DNA of 64,000 nucleotides from NCBI GenBank assembly GCA_023205875.1, contig CP060768.1:372001-436000 (forward strand), in the 5' to 3' direction. Position numbers and translations under genes: made by a program. This DNA is from Chloropicon primus (taxonomy: Eukaryota; Chlorophyta; Chloropicophyceae; Chloropicales; Chloropicaceae). The notes below the pieces were generated by a model, which did no database searches, was not told where the DNA came from, and worked only from the letters and a program-made list of their open reading frames with translations. This document shows, piece by piece, positions 52,497 to 63,009 of the stretch (position 1 is the stretch's first letter; every line of letters starts with the position of its first letter).

Positions 52497-52780
52497 ATAG
52501 AGCACTATGATAGGAAGTCATGGCAAGAGAGCAGCAGCAGCAGCAGTCTCGATCCCAGCTTTCTCTTGTTCGAGCGAGACGGAGTGGAAAGTATCCTTGC
52601 CAGAGAGGGAGGGACTGGAAGGAGAGAGGAGGGAGGAGGGAGGGGAGGAGTGACTTGGTCATCCTACATTCGTGTACACAAAAAAATATCCATTCACTCT
52701 ACAAAACATCAGGTCTACAGAGGAACTCGCGGCGTGACTTCAAACCCGTCGTCGTTGTCGTTGCCCCGTCGTTGTCTCAC
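52497..52780. other. Convergent 3' region
   Basis: Purine-rich GGAGAGAGGAGGGAGG stretch at about 52620-52650. No gene. Confidence 0.4.
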
Positions 52781-53557
52781 TCAAGCGGTCAAGCGTCGCC
52801 AGAGATCCAAAAGGCAAAGAATTTGGTTTCTCGTGAACGTCTTCTTCGTAATGGGGTCGAAGTTCTTCGCTTCATCGTACTCCTGTCCAGCTCCATCGAC
52901 CTTCTTTTGCATAAACCATCCGCAAATATTCTCAAGCAAGTAACACTGTGCAGTCTTCCAAGCATCTGTCGCCAGCGCTGCACCTCGTCCACTCCCCTTG
53001 TCGCAGGATATGACAACCACTTTGCCCTGGTCCAGCGCATCGCCCATGTCGTCGAAAAGTACGAAGTCTTCCTTCCCCTTCACCACGCCGCGTGCTGTCG
53101 AGGCATCCAAGTAAGACACGCCTTCCTCTCCCTTGGACCGACGGGTCAAGATCCTCGAGATCGCGTCCTTGTTCGAGGGATCCTTCGTCGTCACGTAGAC
53201 GTCCAGTTCCTGCTCCGCCTCTGGCACGGTCCCCTCCGCTTCACACCAAGCGTCCAGCGAGGCAGAGGTCCCACCTTGTGGAGAGCCAAGGACACGCCTT
53301 TGAGTTTGTGCAGGCAAAGACGAGGAGGTCGTTTGCGTTCCCTGGGCGTTATGAACGTAACTTCTCAAGGCATCGAAGGGTATCGACAAGGCATCGTTCA
53401 TGCTCAAGAAGGGTTCACCCCTTCCGGTCATCGCAACGACGAGGCCTCTCCTCTCCCTCTCCTGGTGGTCCTTGGTCGACGACAGCCACCAGCAAGTGAT
53501 GAGGGCAAGGGAGGACAAAGGTTCTGAGGAAGAAGCAAGCAAAAGAAAGGAACACAT
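52781..53557 (-). CDS. Unknown protein, 258 aa
   Basis: One exon from ATG 53557. A moderately hydrophobic N-terminus (CSFLLLASSSEPLSSLALIT) could be a signal or transit peptide. The C-terminal half looks folded (FVLFDDMGDALDQGKVVVIS, DAWKTAQCYLLENICGWFM). I do not recognise a family. Downstream of the thioredoxin-like gene in tail-to-tail orientation. Confidence 0.6.
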   Translation of the reverse strand: MCSFLLLASSSEPLSSLALITCWWLSSTKDHQERERRGLVVAMTGRGEPFLSMNDALSIPFDALRSYVHNAQGTQTTSSSLPAQTQRRVLGSPQGGTSASLDAWCEAEGTVPEAEQELDVYVTTKDPSNKDAISRILTRRSKGEEGVSYLDASTARGVVKGKEDFVLFDDMGDALDQGKVVVISCDKGSGRGAALATDAWKTAQCYLLENICGWFMQKKVDGAGQEYDEAKNFDPITKKTFTRNQILCLLDLWRRLTA

Positions 53558-53665
53558 GATTGTTTTATTTCGTTCACAACCACAGGGGATCGTGCCACGT
53601 ATTCATTTTAGTCCACTGCAGTGTCGTTCGTACACAACAGGCGACAACCTCCTGTCCTTTTGTTG

Positions 53666-54388
53666 TTAGAAAGAACCTCCCTTGTGCTTGAGGGTAATGA
53701 GAAGGGTCTTCATGGCGGTAAGGTCGTGCCTGCCTTCGTTCTTGCTGTCATCCAACTCGATCAGCTCAACAACGCCTTCCCAGCCCGAGGCAACCGTTGC
53801 CTCCGTCACCATGCCCTGCTCCTCACTACAAGGGAGAGTTGGCAAGAAGAAACACACAAAGAGCAAACAAGGAGAAGATAAAGGAGGAGGGGAGTCAGTG
53901 CACGAAACGATGGGACAACGCGGTTGAGAGGTCACGTACATAGCCTGCTTCTTCTTCGCCTCGATCTTCTTCTCTCTCTCAGCGTAAAACTGATCCTTCT
54001 CCTTGGTTGCTTTCTCCCTCAGTTCGGTCACCAGCTTCTGGGACTCGGCACTCGACTTGCCAATGTCCACAGCACCATTACTGGACGAAGAAAAGCCTAG
54101 CGGAAGCAGAGCAAAGGAACGAAACGGAATTAGATCTCGATCTCGTCAGTATTCTGTCTCTCCTTCCCCCGAGAACCTCACAAAGGCCACATCTTTATTA
54201 GCAGTGAAGCGTGCCAAGTGTTTCTTCCTTCTTGTTCCCAAGCTCTTTCACCTTTGAAGGAGTAAACAGGGTCACTTACCCAAGTCAAGTGGCTGGCTCT
54301 CGGTGGTCTCGGTAGTCTCCATGGTCTCGGTAGCTCCGTTCTCGCCCTCGGTAGCTTCCATCACCTGTTCGTTCGCCAAGTCTTCCAT
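53666..54388 (-). CDS. Clathrin light chain
   Basis: Exons 54388-54280, 54096-53940 and 53825-53666 (phases 1 and 2); introns 183 and 114 bp; 141 aa. Acidic/Thr-rich N-terminus, a central charged coiled coil (KEKDQFYAEREKKIEAKKKQ) that would bind the heavy chain, and a C-terminal segment SGWEGVVELIELDD...LTAMKTLLITLK that matches the light-chain ending (W-E-x-V, then MRSVLISLK). Shorter than animal light chains (about 220-250 aa). The assignment rests on the coiled coil plus C-terminal Trp motif and on clean codon joins. Confidence 0.75.
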
Positions 54389-54395
54389 CGATCGT

Positions 54396-54427
<32 letters not shown>

Positions 54428-55009
54428 GCAGCCAACAAGTGACAACAAGTGACAGTGACCCTAATTGGTTCACCTTCTCGCTCTCTTCCTCGAGCTTCAT
54501 ACATCGAAGTTCCCCTGAAGAGGAAGGAGGAAGGAAGGACACGTGGAACACCCATCGGCAACGAACTCCACGCGCAACTCTTGGGTTCCGTCCATCCGGT
54601 GATCACTCAGCTCTTGCATTGGCCGCTGCTTCCACCTTGGCTCGATTCTTGGCCATCCCTTGGTTGGAGTGGAGTCCGAAAACGAACCCAAGGTCAAGTC
54701 CTACGCAACTCAAACTTGGTCTCTTGGATTCGGATTGAGGGACACACACACACACACACGCACGCACGCTTGTGTTTCGTGTACCCTTTCGTGTCCCGTT
54801 GCTTGACTCCGACGACAGGACCACATCGATTGTACCATCCAAGCCGGCGCCTTGGACGGGAGGAGAGGACGAACTGAACTCCAAGGGCTGCTCCAAGGGC
54901 TTGGCTCAACCCTTCATCTTCATCTTCATCTTCATCTTCATCTTGCTTGAGGATTGTCTGACTTGAAGCTGGAAGGGGATTGGTTTTGGTTGTCGTCTGT
55001 TGTGGCGTG
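54389..55009. promoter_or_regulatory. Divergent region with microsatellites
   Basis: (CT)n at about 54394-54426, (AC)n/(GCAC)n at about 54741-54768 and (CATCTT)n at about 54913-54943. No gene found. Confidence 0.5.
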
Positions 55010-56071
55010 ATGGTGGGAAGTGATGGGGGTCAGCAGATGTGGGGTGTGGGCATGGCGGTCGCTGCTGTGGCAGCGAGCGCTGTCTATGCCTTCCTCGCCA
55101 AGAGGAAGGAGGAGGAACCGACGACGGCCAAGGTCCCGAGGAAGAAGTCGTGGAGGCGGGACAGTGAAGGAAAGGTCGAATTCACCAAGCTTCAAGTCCT
55201 TTACGATCGAAAGTGCTTCGGGGGGAGACAGATTCGATACCTCCACGAGAGCAAAGCTTGCAAGAACAAGATGGTCTTCTCGGTCTACCTCCCCGCCTGC
55301 TACGACGAGGAGGACACGACGAAGGTTCCGTTCATCTATTGCCTGACTGGCCTGACGACTTCTGATGAATACTTTCCGACTTCCACCGGAATCCAACAGT
55401 TCGCGAGCAAGCATCGGATCGCCTTGGTTTGTCCTGACACTTCCCCGAGGAACACCGGGGTCGAGGGCGAGAGCGAGTCCTTCGAAGTTGGGATCGCCGC
55501 TGGCCTGTATTGCGACGCCACTGAGAAGAAGTGGTCCAAGTGGCAGATGTACTCTTACGTTGTGAAGGAGCTGCCCAAAGTCCTGGCCCACAACTTTCCA
55601 AAGCTGGATCAACAGAACTGCACGCTGCTCGGCCACAGCATGGGCGGCTGTGGGAGCCTGCAGATCTATCTGAAAAACAGCACCAAGTACAAAGGCTGCT
55701 CGTGCATCAACGCGGTCACCAACCCGTCCAATGGCGTTTGGGGCCCAAAACCGCTGACGGCGTACCTTGGTGACAACCCCGAGGCGTGGAAGAAGTATGA
55801 TCCCACCGAAGTGGTCGCAAAGTACTCGGGGCAGCCTCTCAAAATATGGATTGAACAAGGGAGCGAGGATCCTTACCTCAATTTCGATCTCTTGCCGTAC
55901 AACTTCAAGGAAGCTGCTGACAAGAACAAGCGGGTGGACGTGAAGTTGACTTACCGCGCGGGTTATGACCACGGCTTTGCTTGTGTGACGTCCCTCATCG
56001 AGGGGCACCTCTACTACCACGCGAAAATTTTGGGCCGAGTGGTCGAGAAGAAGAAGTCGAGTTTTTTCTGA
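55010..56071 (+). CDS. FGH: S-formylglutathione hydrolase with N-terminal membrane anchor
   Basis: 353 aa from ATG 55010. Esterase D family: IYCLTGLTTSDEYF, VCPDTSPRN, GHSMGGCGS (nucleophile Ser), EQGSEDPYL (Asp), GYDHGF (His). The known enzyme (about 280 aa, cytosolic) completes glutathione-dependent formaldehyde oxidation. Here about 70 extra residues precede the domain, including a hydrophobic stretch (GVGMAVAAVAASAVYAFLA) followed by KRKEEE, so it is probably membrane-anchored or organelle-targeted. One exon. Head-to-head with clathrin light chain, tail-to-tail with GET3. Confidence 0.92.
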   Translation: MVGSDGGQQMWGVGMAVAAVAASAVYAFLAKRKEEEPTTAKVPRKKSWRRDSEGKVEFTKLQVLYDRKCFGGRQIRYLHESKACKNKMVFSVYLPACYDEEDTTKVPFIYCLTGLTTSDEYFPTSTGIQQFASKHRIALVCPDTSPRNTGVEGESESFEVGIAAGLYCDATEKKWSKWQMYSYVVKELPKVLAHNFPKLDQQNCTLLGHSMGGCGSLQIYLKNSTKYKGCSCINAVTNPSNGVWGPKPLTAYLGDNPEAWKKYDPTEVVAKYSGQPLKIWIEQGSEDPYLNFDLLPYNFKEAADKNKRVDVKLTYRAGYDHGFACVTSLIEGHLYYHAKILGRVVEKKKSSFF

Positions 56072-56174
56072 GTAGCTGCCCGACGACGACGACGACAACA
56101 CACGAGAAGGAGCGAGCGCGTCCTTGCATTGTTTATTAGATTTTAATCCATTGACCTGCCGTTTTTTTGTGCTT

Positions 56175-57194
56175 TCAGGAAGGCCGATAAGGCTTTGTGA
56201 GATTTTTGGCGAAGGCCTTGAGTTTCTCGATCCCCCGGACTTCCTCCGCGAGCAGCGGCGTCTTCACCAAATGAAAGTCCTCGTAAAGATCCTCGTACTG
56301 GCTGATGTATTTCTCTTGCATCTTGACCCTGGCATGGAGCAAGCACGTGGACTGGCAGCAGTGCTCACCAAACAACACTTGGTTGATCACGATGTTGTGG
56401 GAATCGATCTCGTACTCGGCGAGATCCTGAATCAGCCTTTCCGTCTCGTAAAGAGAAAGAAACTCTGGAATGCACACGCACACAAACGTCGTGAGATCGG
56501 GATCGCTGAACTGCTCCTTGACTCGGTGAACCATCCTTCGGAGTTCCTCGACCTTGGCAAGGAGCCCGTCTTGCTGGTCACCGCCGCCTCCCATGAACAT
56601 GCTGAGCGGACCCATCAAATTACCCAATATCCCATTTGCCCCGGCAAACTTGTCCAACGCCTTGTCGAAGACCTGCGGCAGCTGCAGCAACCGCAGCGTG
56701 TGCCCCGTCGGCGCGGTGTCGAACACCACGACGGAATAATCCATCTGCTCCACCTCCTTCATGACCTCGCCGAAGCTCATGGCCTCATCTATTCCCGGTA
56801 TCGAGCTCGCCATGTCGTTCAGAAAATCCAAGCTCTCGCCCATCCCAAGAGGGTCTCCTCCGGAGGTCGGACCTCCCAGTGAGCTGTTGCCGCTCGCGTC
56901 CACCTCCATCGCGTACAAGTTGTCGAAACCATTCACTTGTTCTGGTTCCCCGCTGAACTTCTGCTGGAAGGCGTCGCTCAAGTTATGCGCTGGATCTGTC
57001 GATATCAGCAGCACTTTCTCTCTGACGCTCGCAAGAAGTATCGCGAGACAGCACGACGTCGTGGTCTTCCCCACGCCACCCTTCCCTCCCACAAATATCC
57101 ACTTCAAGGCCGTCTGATCCAAAACGTTCTCCAGGGTTGGATCCAAGGGCTCCTCCAAGGATGCGAACGACTCCTCACTGTCACTTCCTTCCAT
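56175..57194 (-). CDS. GET3: GET3/ASNA1 tail-anchored protein targeting ATPase
   Basis: 339 aa from ATG 57194, one exon. Deviant P-loop [10 protein letters not shown], switch [14 protein letters not shown]-loop [41 protein letters not shown] and EEVRG. A Gly/Met-rich central insert ([14 protein letters not shown]) is the client-binding region. The zinc-dimer CxxC is altered: the site reads [11 protein letters not shown], so cysteines are spaced CxxxC. Function: ATP-driven delivery of tail-anchored membrane proteins to the ER. Confidence 0.96.
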   Translation of the reverse strand: MEGSDSEESFASLEEPLDPTLENVLDQTALKWIFVGGKGGVGKTTTSCCLAILLASVREKVLLISTDPAHNLSDAFQQKFSGEPEQVNGFDNLYAMEVDASGNSSLGGPTSGGDPLGMGESLDFLNDMASSIPGIDEAMSFGEVMKEVEQMDYSVVVFDTAPTGHTLRLLQLPQVFDKALDKFAGANGILGNLMGPLSMFMGGGGDQQDGLLAKVEELRRMVHRVKEQFSDPDLTTFVCVCIPEFLSLYETERLIQDLAEYEIDSHNIVINQVLFGEHCCQSTCLLHARVKMQEKYISQYEDLYEDFHLVKTPLLAEEVRGIEKLKAFAKNLTKPYRPS

Positions 57195-57737
57195 GACGAC
57201 CGACGGCGATGCTGACAATCAATCACACGGCGGAAGCTGATGAGCGTTGCACTCCACTCCACTACCACACCCAAGCACGACACCTTCCTCGCCGCAACGC
57301 AACCTCCTCAATTCAATCCCTCTCTCAATCCCTCTCTCTCTCTGTGTCTTCGTTGAGAACGAGAGAGAGGAGCAAAGCGCCGTCGCTCTTGGCGATCACG
57401 CGAAGCAGGTCTCGAGGACGGAGCCTCTCCGCAATCACTGCGCCGCACGGCCTTCGCTTCCACACGCAGCGCAACTCCTCCTCCTCGTCGTCGTCGTCGT
57501 CGATCTGTTCGATCAGTTTTGCTGCTTGAGCTCGACAGAGAGAGAGAGGAGTTGGACTTCCTCCGTGTCGTGGTGCTGCCGACGAGGAGAGGGGAGAGAA
57601 GGGGAGGAGGTGTCGAGCAAACGGAAGGGCGTCTCACGAGCTTTCGATTGATACCTCGGTTGAAGGATGATGGCACCGCCAAACGATCGTCGCGCGCGTT
57701 GTCAACGGGTGAAGTGAAGAGGTTGAGTGGTTGGTGG
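57195..57737. promoter_or_regulatory. Divergent region
   Basis: Between GET3 and the phytase-esterase-like gene. TCAATCCCTCTC repeats at about 57310-57340 and (CGT)n at about 57485-57502. No gene. Confidence 0.45.
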
Positions 57738-59060
57738 ATGATGAGGATGAGGATGAGGATGAGGCGGGGCGTTGTCATGGTATCTCTCTTCTTCTTCGCA
57801 GCGTCGTGCGTCTTCATCGAGGCCGCAGCGAAGAAGGTCAAGGTGAAGGAGGAGAGGATCCAGCAGCTGGACCTCGAGCCGGGCCACTTTGCTGGGCTGG
57901 AATTCATGGGAGGCCTCATCCTTCACGCCAAGGACGACCACTTCGGTGGGTGGAGCGGCATCGTGACCAAGAGGGAGGGGAGAGAGGTGGTGGCTGTGAG
58001 CGACAAGGGGTACTGGTTGAACATGACGCTCTCTTACGCGGAGGGTGGGAGGGCACCTATGGAGGTCACTGGCGCGTGGACGTACCCGCTCCTCGACCCA
58101 GAAGGGAACCCGCTGAAGAAGAAGGCTTGGGCTGACGCAGAGTCTGTGGTGTTCGGCAGTCGTGGAGACCTCTTGGTGTCCTTCGAAAGGAACCACAGAA
58201 TTGTGAGGTACGACAACGTGACAGCGCCCGCGACTACTGACTCGGCCCTTACGCTCGCTTCCGAGATTCTCAGCAAGCACTGCAACTATAACGGTGGCCC
58301 AGAAGCCATCGAAACTTATGAAGACCACCTCATCATGTTCTGCGAGGATGCTATAGACGGGTACGACACTTCCTTCCAGGGCTGGCTCGTCCCGCTTCAG
58401 CCAGCGCCCGGGGCTCGAGAGAAGAGCGAGCTCGGCTACTCCAGGCGCTTGTTCATGAAGATAACGGACGGGTTTCGGCCAACGGACTTTGCCATGCTCG
58501 ACTCGGGTGATCTGCTGATCTTGGAAAGAATGCACGACGGCCATCGGACCGGCTTCAGGCTGGAGGTCATACCGAGAAAGTACTTGGCAGCGACAGGGGA
58601 AGAGGCCCTAGTCGTTCCCGCGAGAGCAGCCGAGGCGTGGCAAAGCCCTTCCAACCCCGTCGATAACATGGAGTGCCTCTCCGTGGATCAGCTTGAGGGT
58701 GGTAAGGTGCGAGTTAACCTCATGTCCGACGACAACTTTTCGTCCAAGCAACAGACGGTCTTCTTCGTCTTCGAGGTCCACGCCGAGGACTTGGTTGAGT
58801 ACGCGTATGAAATGGCACGAGTGGAGGACTTTCCACCATCCAATCCTCAGGTGCTTTCCAACGGCACGAGAGAGAAAACAATTCAGGTGGTCGTGGGCGT
58901 TTCTCTTTTCCTCGGTGGCCTCTTGACGGGCGCGGGTGTGGTGATGATTGTGAACTATGTACGGTCAAAGAATTCGAACAAAAGGAAGTACGAGAGCTTT
59001 GTCGCGATGACGAGGCAGGACTTCAACGACTTTTCCTTGCCTTCTGACGACCAAATGTAA
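57738..59060 (+). CDS. Phytase-esterase-like (PF13449) type I membrane protein
   Basis: 440 aa from ATG 57738, one exon. Signal peptide (GVVMVSLFFFAASCVFIEAA), then a lumenal propeller-like domain matching the esterase-like activity of phytase family: GWSGIVTKREGREVVAVSDKG, ADAESVVFGSRGDLLVSFER, NHRIVRYD, NGGPEAIE, DGFRPTDFAMLDSGDLLILER. A C-terminal transmembrane helix (VVGVSLFLGGLLTGAGVVMI) and a short basic tail follow. Family members are secreted phosphatase/esterase-like proteins of uncertain substrate. Confidence 0.83.
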   Translation: MMRMRMRMRRGVVMVSLFFFAASCVFIEAAAKKVKVKEERIQQLDLEPGHFAGLEFMGGLILHAKDDHFGGWSGIVTKREGREVVAVSDKGYWLNMTLSYAEGGRAPMEVTGAWTYPLLDPEGNPLKKKAWADAESVVFGSRGDLLVSFERNHRIVRYDNVTAPATTDSALTLASEILSKHCNYNGGPEAIETYEDHLIMFCEDAIDGYDTSFQGWLVPLQPAPGAREKSELGYSRRLFMKITDGFRPTDFAMLDSGDLLILERMHDGHRTGFRLEVIPRKYLAATGEEALVVPARAAEAWQSPSNPVDNMECLSVDQLEGGKVRVNLMSDDNFSSKQQTVFFVFEVHAEDLVEYAYEMARVEDFPPSNPQVLSNGTREKTIQVVVGVSLFLGGLLTGAGVVMIVNYVRSKNSNKRKYESFVAMTRQDFNDFSLPSDDQM

Positions 59061-59097
59061 ACGTGTGTGGTAGATTACATATATATCTTGTTTTTTC

Positions 59098-61416
59098 CTA
59101 CTCCTGCTGCCTCCAGAACTTCAAGATTGCACCAACACAGAGAGTGACGAACCCGTCCCCAACTTTGAGCACGGACAGCAAGGGCTCCCCATGAGCCTCC
59201 TGCTGGGCTACGGACGGGATCATCTCCATCTGGGCGCGCGGGACGGAGCCCGCTATGAGAGACTGGGAAGCGGAGGTCGTCCTCGAGGGCTCCCCGACAC
59301 TCGTTGGCGTTACCTCCAGGTCTGGATCTTGCTGGTCCGCTCCCGGAGAATTCGGAATAGCGATGGCGGCCGTGCCCGCGGGAATGCCATCGAAGCTCAG
59401 CTTCATTGGCGTGGAGTTCGTGCCGCCCGTGGAGACCCACCTCCTGTGGCGAGGGCGGGTGGTTGTCTTGTCGGCAGCAAGGTCATCAATGTCATCCGGA
59501 GCCTCAAACTCCCACAAGGCCACTTGGGTGTCCTGACCCACAGAGAGGAACTTGTACATCCTCGTCTGAAGCCGCTCACTGCTGATGTCAGTGTCACCCT
59601 CCGCCTCGTCCTCTTCCCCGCTACCGGCCTTGTTTGCCTCACCGTGGCTCTGCTCCGTGACCGACAGGAAGGCCAAGTCGCTGACCCAGCTCCTGTGGCC
59701 CTCCCCGAAAGCAACGAGGCAGTTGTCCGCGATCGAGAATATTTCTACGAGGTCATCCTCGCCCCCACACACGACAAACCTGCTATCTTGGGACCAAGAG
59801 ACGCACAGGTAGCCACCAAAGTAGGATCTGCAGCCGGCCCGGAGGGTCCCAGAACCCACATCGAAGATCCTCAAAACCCCGTCACACGAAACGCAGGCCA
59901 ACTGGTAGCCGTCGTTGGAGAAAGCCACCGAGTTGATCGCTACCCCGTTGCAGACATTCCACTGCACAACGAGACAGGCATCCGAGCTGTCATCCGATCC
60001 TTTCGCCTTGCTCACCTGGGGTGTGCCAGGCTGAGATGGAACCACACCAAGGCCATCTTTGGAATCGCTGCTGGCGCTCGAGGCGTTCGTGTTGTTGTTC
60101 CCGTTGCTATCCGACTTGTTACGCCTCAGCGAGGAGAAGAAGGAAGAGCCGCCAGAGCTGCTCAAGCTGAGCTCCTTCCCTCCCTTGTCCCCGGAGCCTC
60201 CCGTCTCCGCAGACCCTTTGCTTGGCGTCGTCGGAATCTTCTCAGGGGAGCTCGCTGTGTGCGACGACAGAACACCACCATTCGGGGAGTAGACGTGCAG
60301 AGACCCATCGACGAATGCCGCGACAAGGACCCTCGCCGAATTTGATTCGTTCGCATCGTTCTTGTTTGAGACCGACCGGGGGCTCCAAGATATCGCCGTG
60401 CACCTCCCAGTCTCCGCGGCGCGGTCTCTGTTATAGTACTTGACAGCCGTGATCTTCACTTTGCTCGTTCCCCCTCCGCCCTTGGACTGGCTTGAGAAGA
60501 CTCCGCCGACTTTGGACGACACGGTATCCTTTCCCGGGCTTCCCTTTGCGCTGTCCGCTCCCCCACCCACTCTCGTTATGTTCTGTCTGATATGGTGCCT
60601 CATGCTGAAGGAGAGGAGCTCCCCAGTCGCCAAACCGACGGCGTAGTCGTGGTCACCAGCAATGGGCGGCAGCATCGTGAAGTTGACCTACGGAGCGGAA
60701 CGAGAGAAGGACAGAGACCTCGTGTCAATAAGCAAGGAAGAGACCCCGTGTTTTTGAGCAAGGGGAGCGGGAGGGGGAACACAAGATCGCGGCGATGGAA
60801 TTGAACCTCGGCCTTCGTTCTCACCTGCTGTCCTGCGTGACAGGTGGGGCAGATGCCTCCGAAGCTGATCGTGTGCACCGGGGAGGCCTCAGGGTCCACC
60901 TTGTCGACAATATGAAGAACGTCATACCAGTTCAGCACCACAAAGTTCTTTCCGGTGACCTGGTCGTTCTCCCCTCCTTCGATCGGCAAGCAGCAGAGGA
61001 GAAGAAGCAAAGCGGCGCAGAGAGAGCGGCGGCCTGTCAGCGCTCGAATGCCCAACCAACAAGCAAGGAGGGACAGAAAAGAAAACAAGGAAAGGAGTTG
61101 ATGGCGCTTCCCTCGTGAAGTCGGGTCACTCACCTCGCTCCGTCTCGACCAAAGTAAGAGAAGGGTTCGAGTACCCTGCTCCGAAGACTCCGCTCGATCC
61201 GTTCTGCGATACTCGGACACCCGGTGGCAACGACGTTTGTATCGTAGCAGTCACCTTTTTCCCTTGGCAAACGCTCCCGGTCCCTCCAACCCTTTTCGGC
61301 GAGCTCGACGGCGAGCTCGAGGTCCCGCGGTCCGTCCTCAGGGGGAAGAACTCCCAGTTCAGTCCGTAAGACGCATCCGTCGCGCTCAACCCCGTCTTCA
61401 GCTCCTTCCCGCCCAT
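59098..61416 (-). CDS. WDR20: WDR20/CreC-family WD40 protein
   Basis: Exons 61416-61134, 60976-60825 and 60687-59098 (phases 1 and 0); introns 157 and 137 bp; about 674 aa. The N-terminal segment NFVVLNWYDVLHIVD leads into the WD repeats, and YAVGLATGELLSFSMRH, GRCTAISWSPRS, VAAFVDGSLHVYSPNG, INSVAFSNDGYQLACVSCDG and YFGGYLCVSWSQDSRFVVCGGEDDLVEIFSI follow the order of WDR20, DMWD and fungal CreC. The acidic inserts between repeats are typical. In animals WDR20 activates USP12/USP46 deubiquitinases, in fungi CreC pairs with CreB. Tail-to-tail with the phytase-like gene, 37 bp apart. The acceptor of exon 2 is weaker (CGATCGAAG). Confidence 0.85.
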
Positions 61417-61429
61417 CCTCCTCTCCTCT

Positions 61430-61468
<39 letters not shown>

Positions 61469-61798
61469 TTTTCAAGCTAGCGAAGCGGATGAAGGGAGGA
61501 GGGTACAGCTTCATCGCACTGGGGTTCATCACTCGCGGCAAGTGTTTCTGCTGCACTGCACTGCACTGCACTGCCCCGCGAGGCTCGGAAGAACGAGACC
61601 AAGGAGAAGACGAGGAGGAGGGGGACCGAAGAAGAAGAAGAAGAAGAAGAAGAAGAAGAAGAAGAGAATTTGTTGAGAACGTTTGTGACTTGTGTTGAGT
61701 CGATTGCACACAAAAATGTTTTTGATTTTGCTTTTATCTTTCTTTCTGCCGTTCTTGGTTCTTGTGGTCCGGTGCTCGTTGCGTGGCTTGCAAGCGAT
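61417..61798. other. Intergenic with CT and GAA microsatellites
   Basis: (CT)n at about 61432-61464, CTGCACTGCACTGCACTG at about 61551-61571 and (GAA)n at about 61628-61664. No gene. Confidence 0.5.
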
Positions 61799-62326
61799 TC
61801 AGAGCAAGTTCTCGAGTGCACGCTGCTGAAGGACCTTCTTTACTCCCGACACGGGTTTGCCAGCCTTTTTGAGGGCAACCTTGAGCTCCTTCACCTTCCA
61901 GCTCATGATCTCCTCCTCCGTGTACGTCTCGCTCTCTGCCTCAGCTTGGGAAACAGCCTCCTCCTCCTCCTCCTCCTCCTCCTTGATCTCCGTCTCAGTC
62001 GTCGTCGTCGTCGTCGCTGGGGGTGGCGCCACCATTTCATCAACGACCTCCTCCCCGTGGGGTGCCCACGACGGCTCTCCCGCCTCGAGGTCCTCGCCCA
62101 ATGCCTCCTCGACCGTGTCAACGTCTTTCTCCGGCGCCTCCGCGACACCGCTCACAACTGGCGCCTCCTCGGCCCCCTCCAGCTCCGGCAACGAGGGTCC
62201 CAGGCCCAGGCCGTTCAATTCCTCCGACGACTCCAGCATCTGCTCACGTGAGGGGAAACAACATTTTGCGAGGAGGAGAAAAAAAACGTTCGTTCAGTCG
62301 CCGACACACACACACACACACACACA

Positions 62327-62376
<50 letters not shown>

Positions 62377-62729
62377 TCTCCAGCTCCAAGTCGCCTCTCG
62401 CTTACCTCAAAGTCAATATCAAGCTCCGCCTCAAGCTCGTCTATCATCCTCTTCAGTTCTGCATTCTCCCTCTCCGCGATGCGAAGCCTCTCCAGCTGAG
62501 CTTCCAGCTGTTCGTCCATCGTCGCCTGCACGTCCTTCTTCCCCGTCTCGCGGTCCATCCCCGTCGCCCTGAGTCGCATGCTTCGGCACAGCTTCCTCAA
62601 GCAGACGGAAGAGAACGGAAGACCTCCTCGCTCCTGCTTCATTAAACTCCGCCTGGAGGAAGTGCTCCCCCTCGCCGACGCCGTGACGCATCGAGGCGTA
62701 CCTCTCTTCCACAACACCTGCTTGCTCAT
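61799..62729 (-). CDS. Coiled-coil and SAP-domain protein
   Basis: Exons 62729-62406 and 62239-61799, phase-0 intron of 166 bp; 254 aa from the first ATG (downstream Met codons are possible starts). A coiled coil (MDEQLEAQLERLRIAERENA) ends exon 1; exon 2 has an acidic, Pro/Thr-rich stretch with EEEEEEEE and a C-terminal SAP motif (SWKVKELKVALKKAGKPVSG, VKKVLQQRALENLL). SAP domains bind AT-rich DNA or RNA. No closer assignment. Confidence 0.7.
62303..62376. repeat. Compound (AC)n-(CT)n-(CG)n microsatellite in an intron
   Basis: About 26 nt of AC, 31 nt of CT, then 16 nt of CG, inside the SAP-gene intron. Alternating purine-pyrimidine AC and CG tracts can form Z-DNA; the CT tract can form triplex. 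Confidence 0.95.
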
Positions 62730-63009
62730 CTCCTTCACAGCAACCAGCCACGTGATCCCATCATCATCATCATCACAGACCCACCCCCCCAAAAAAAAAC
62801 AAAAAACGCAAAGTCTCAGGGTCTCCCATCCTCCTCACGACGCCATTCCCTCCGAGTGAGGTGTCATTCGAAAGAGGATGAGACAAATCATGCGATGGTG
62901 ACGCCTTCCTTCCCCCCTATCGTCCCCCTCGTCGCTGAGAACGACCTCGAACGTACCTCGTGCGCGCTCCTTTCGCTTCCCGCCACACAAGATCTCTAGA
63001 CCACAGGAT

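Noticed and set aside
61478-61711. Poly-Leu/poly-Arg frames over (GAA)n and (CT)n
   Set aside because: Microsatellite translations in an intergenic region.
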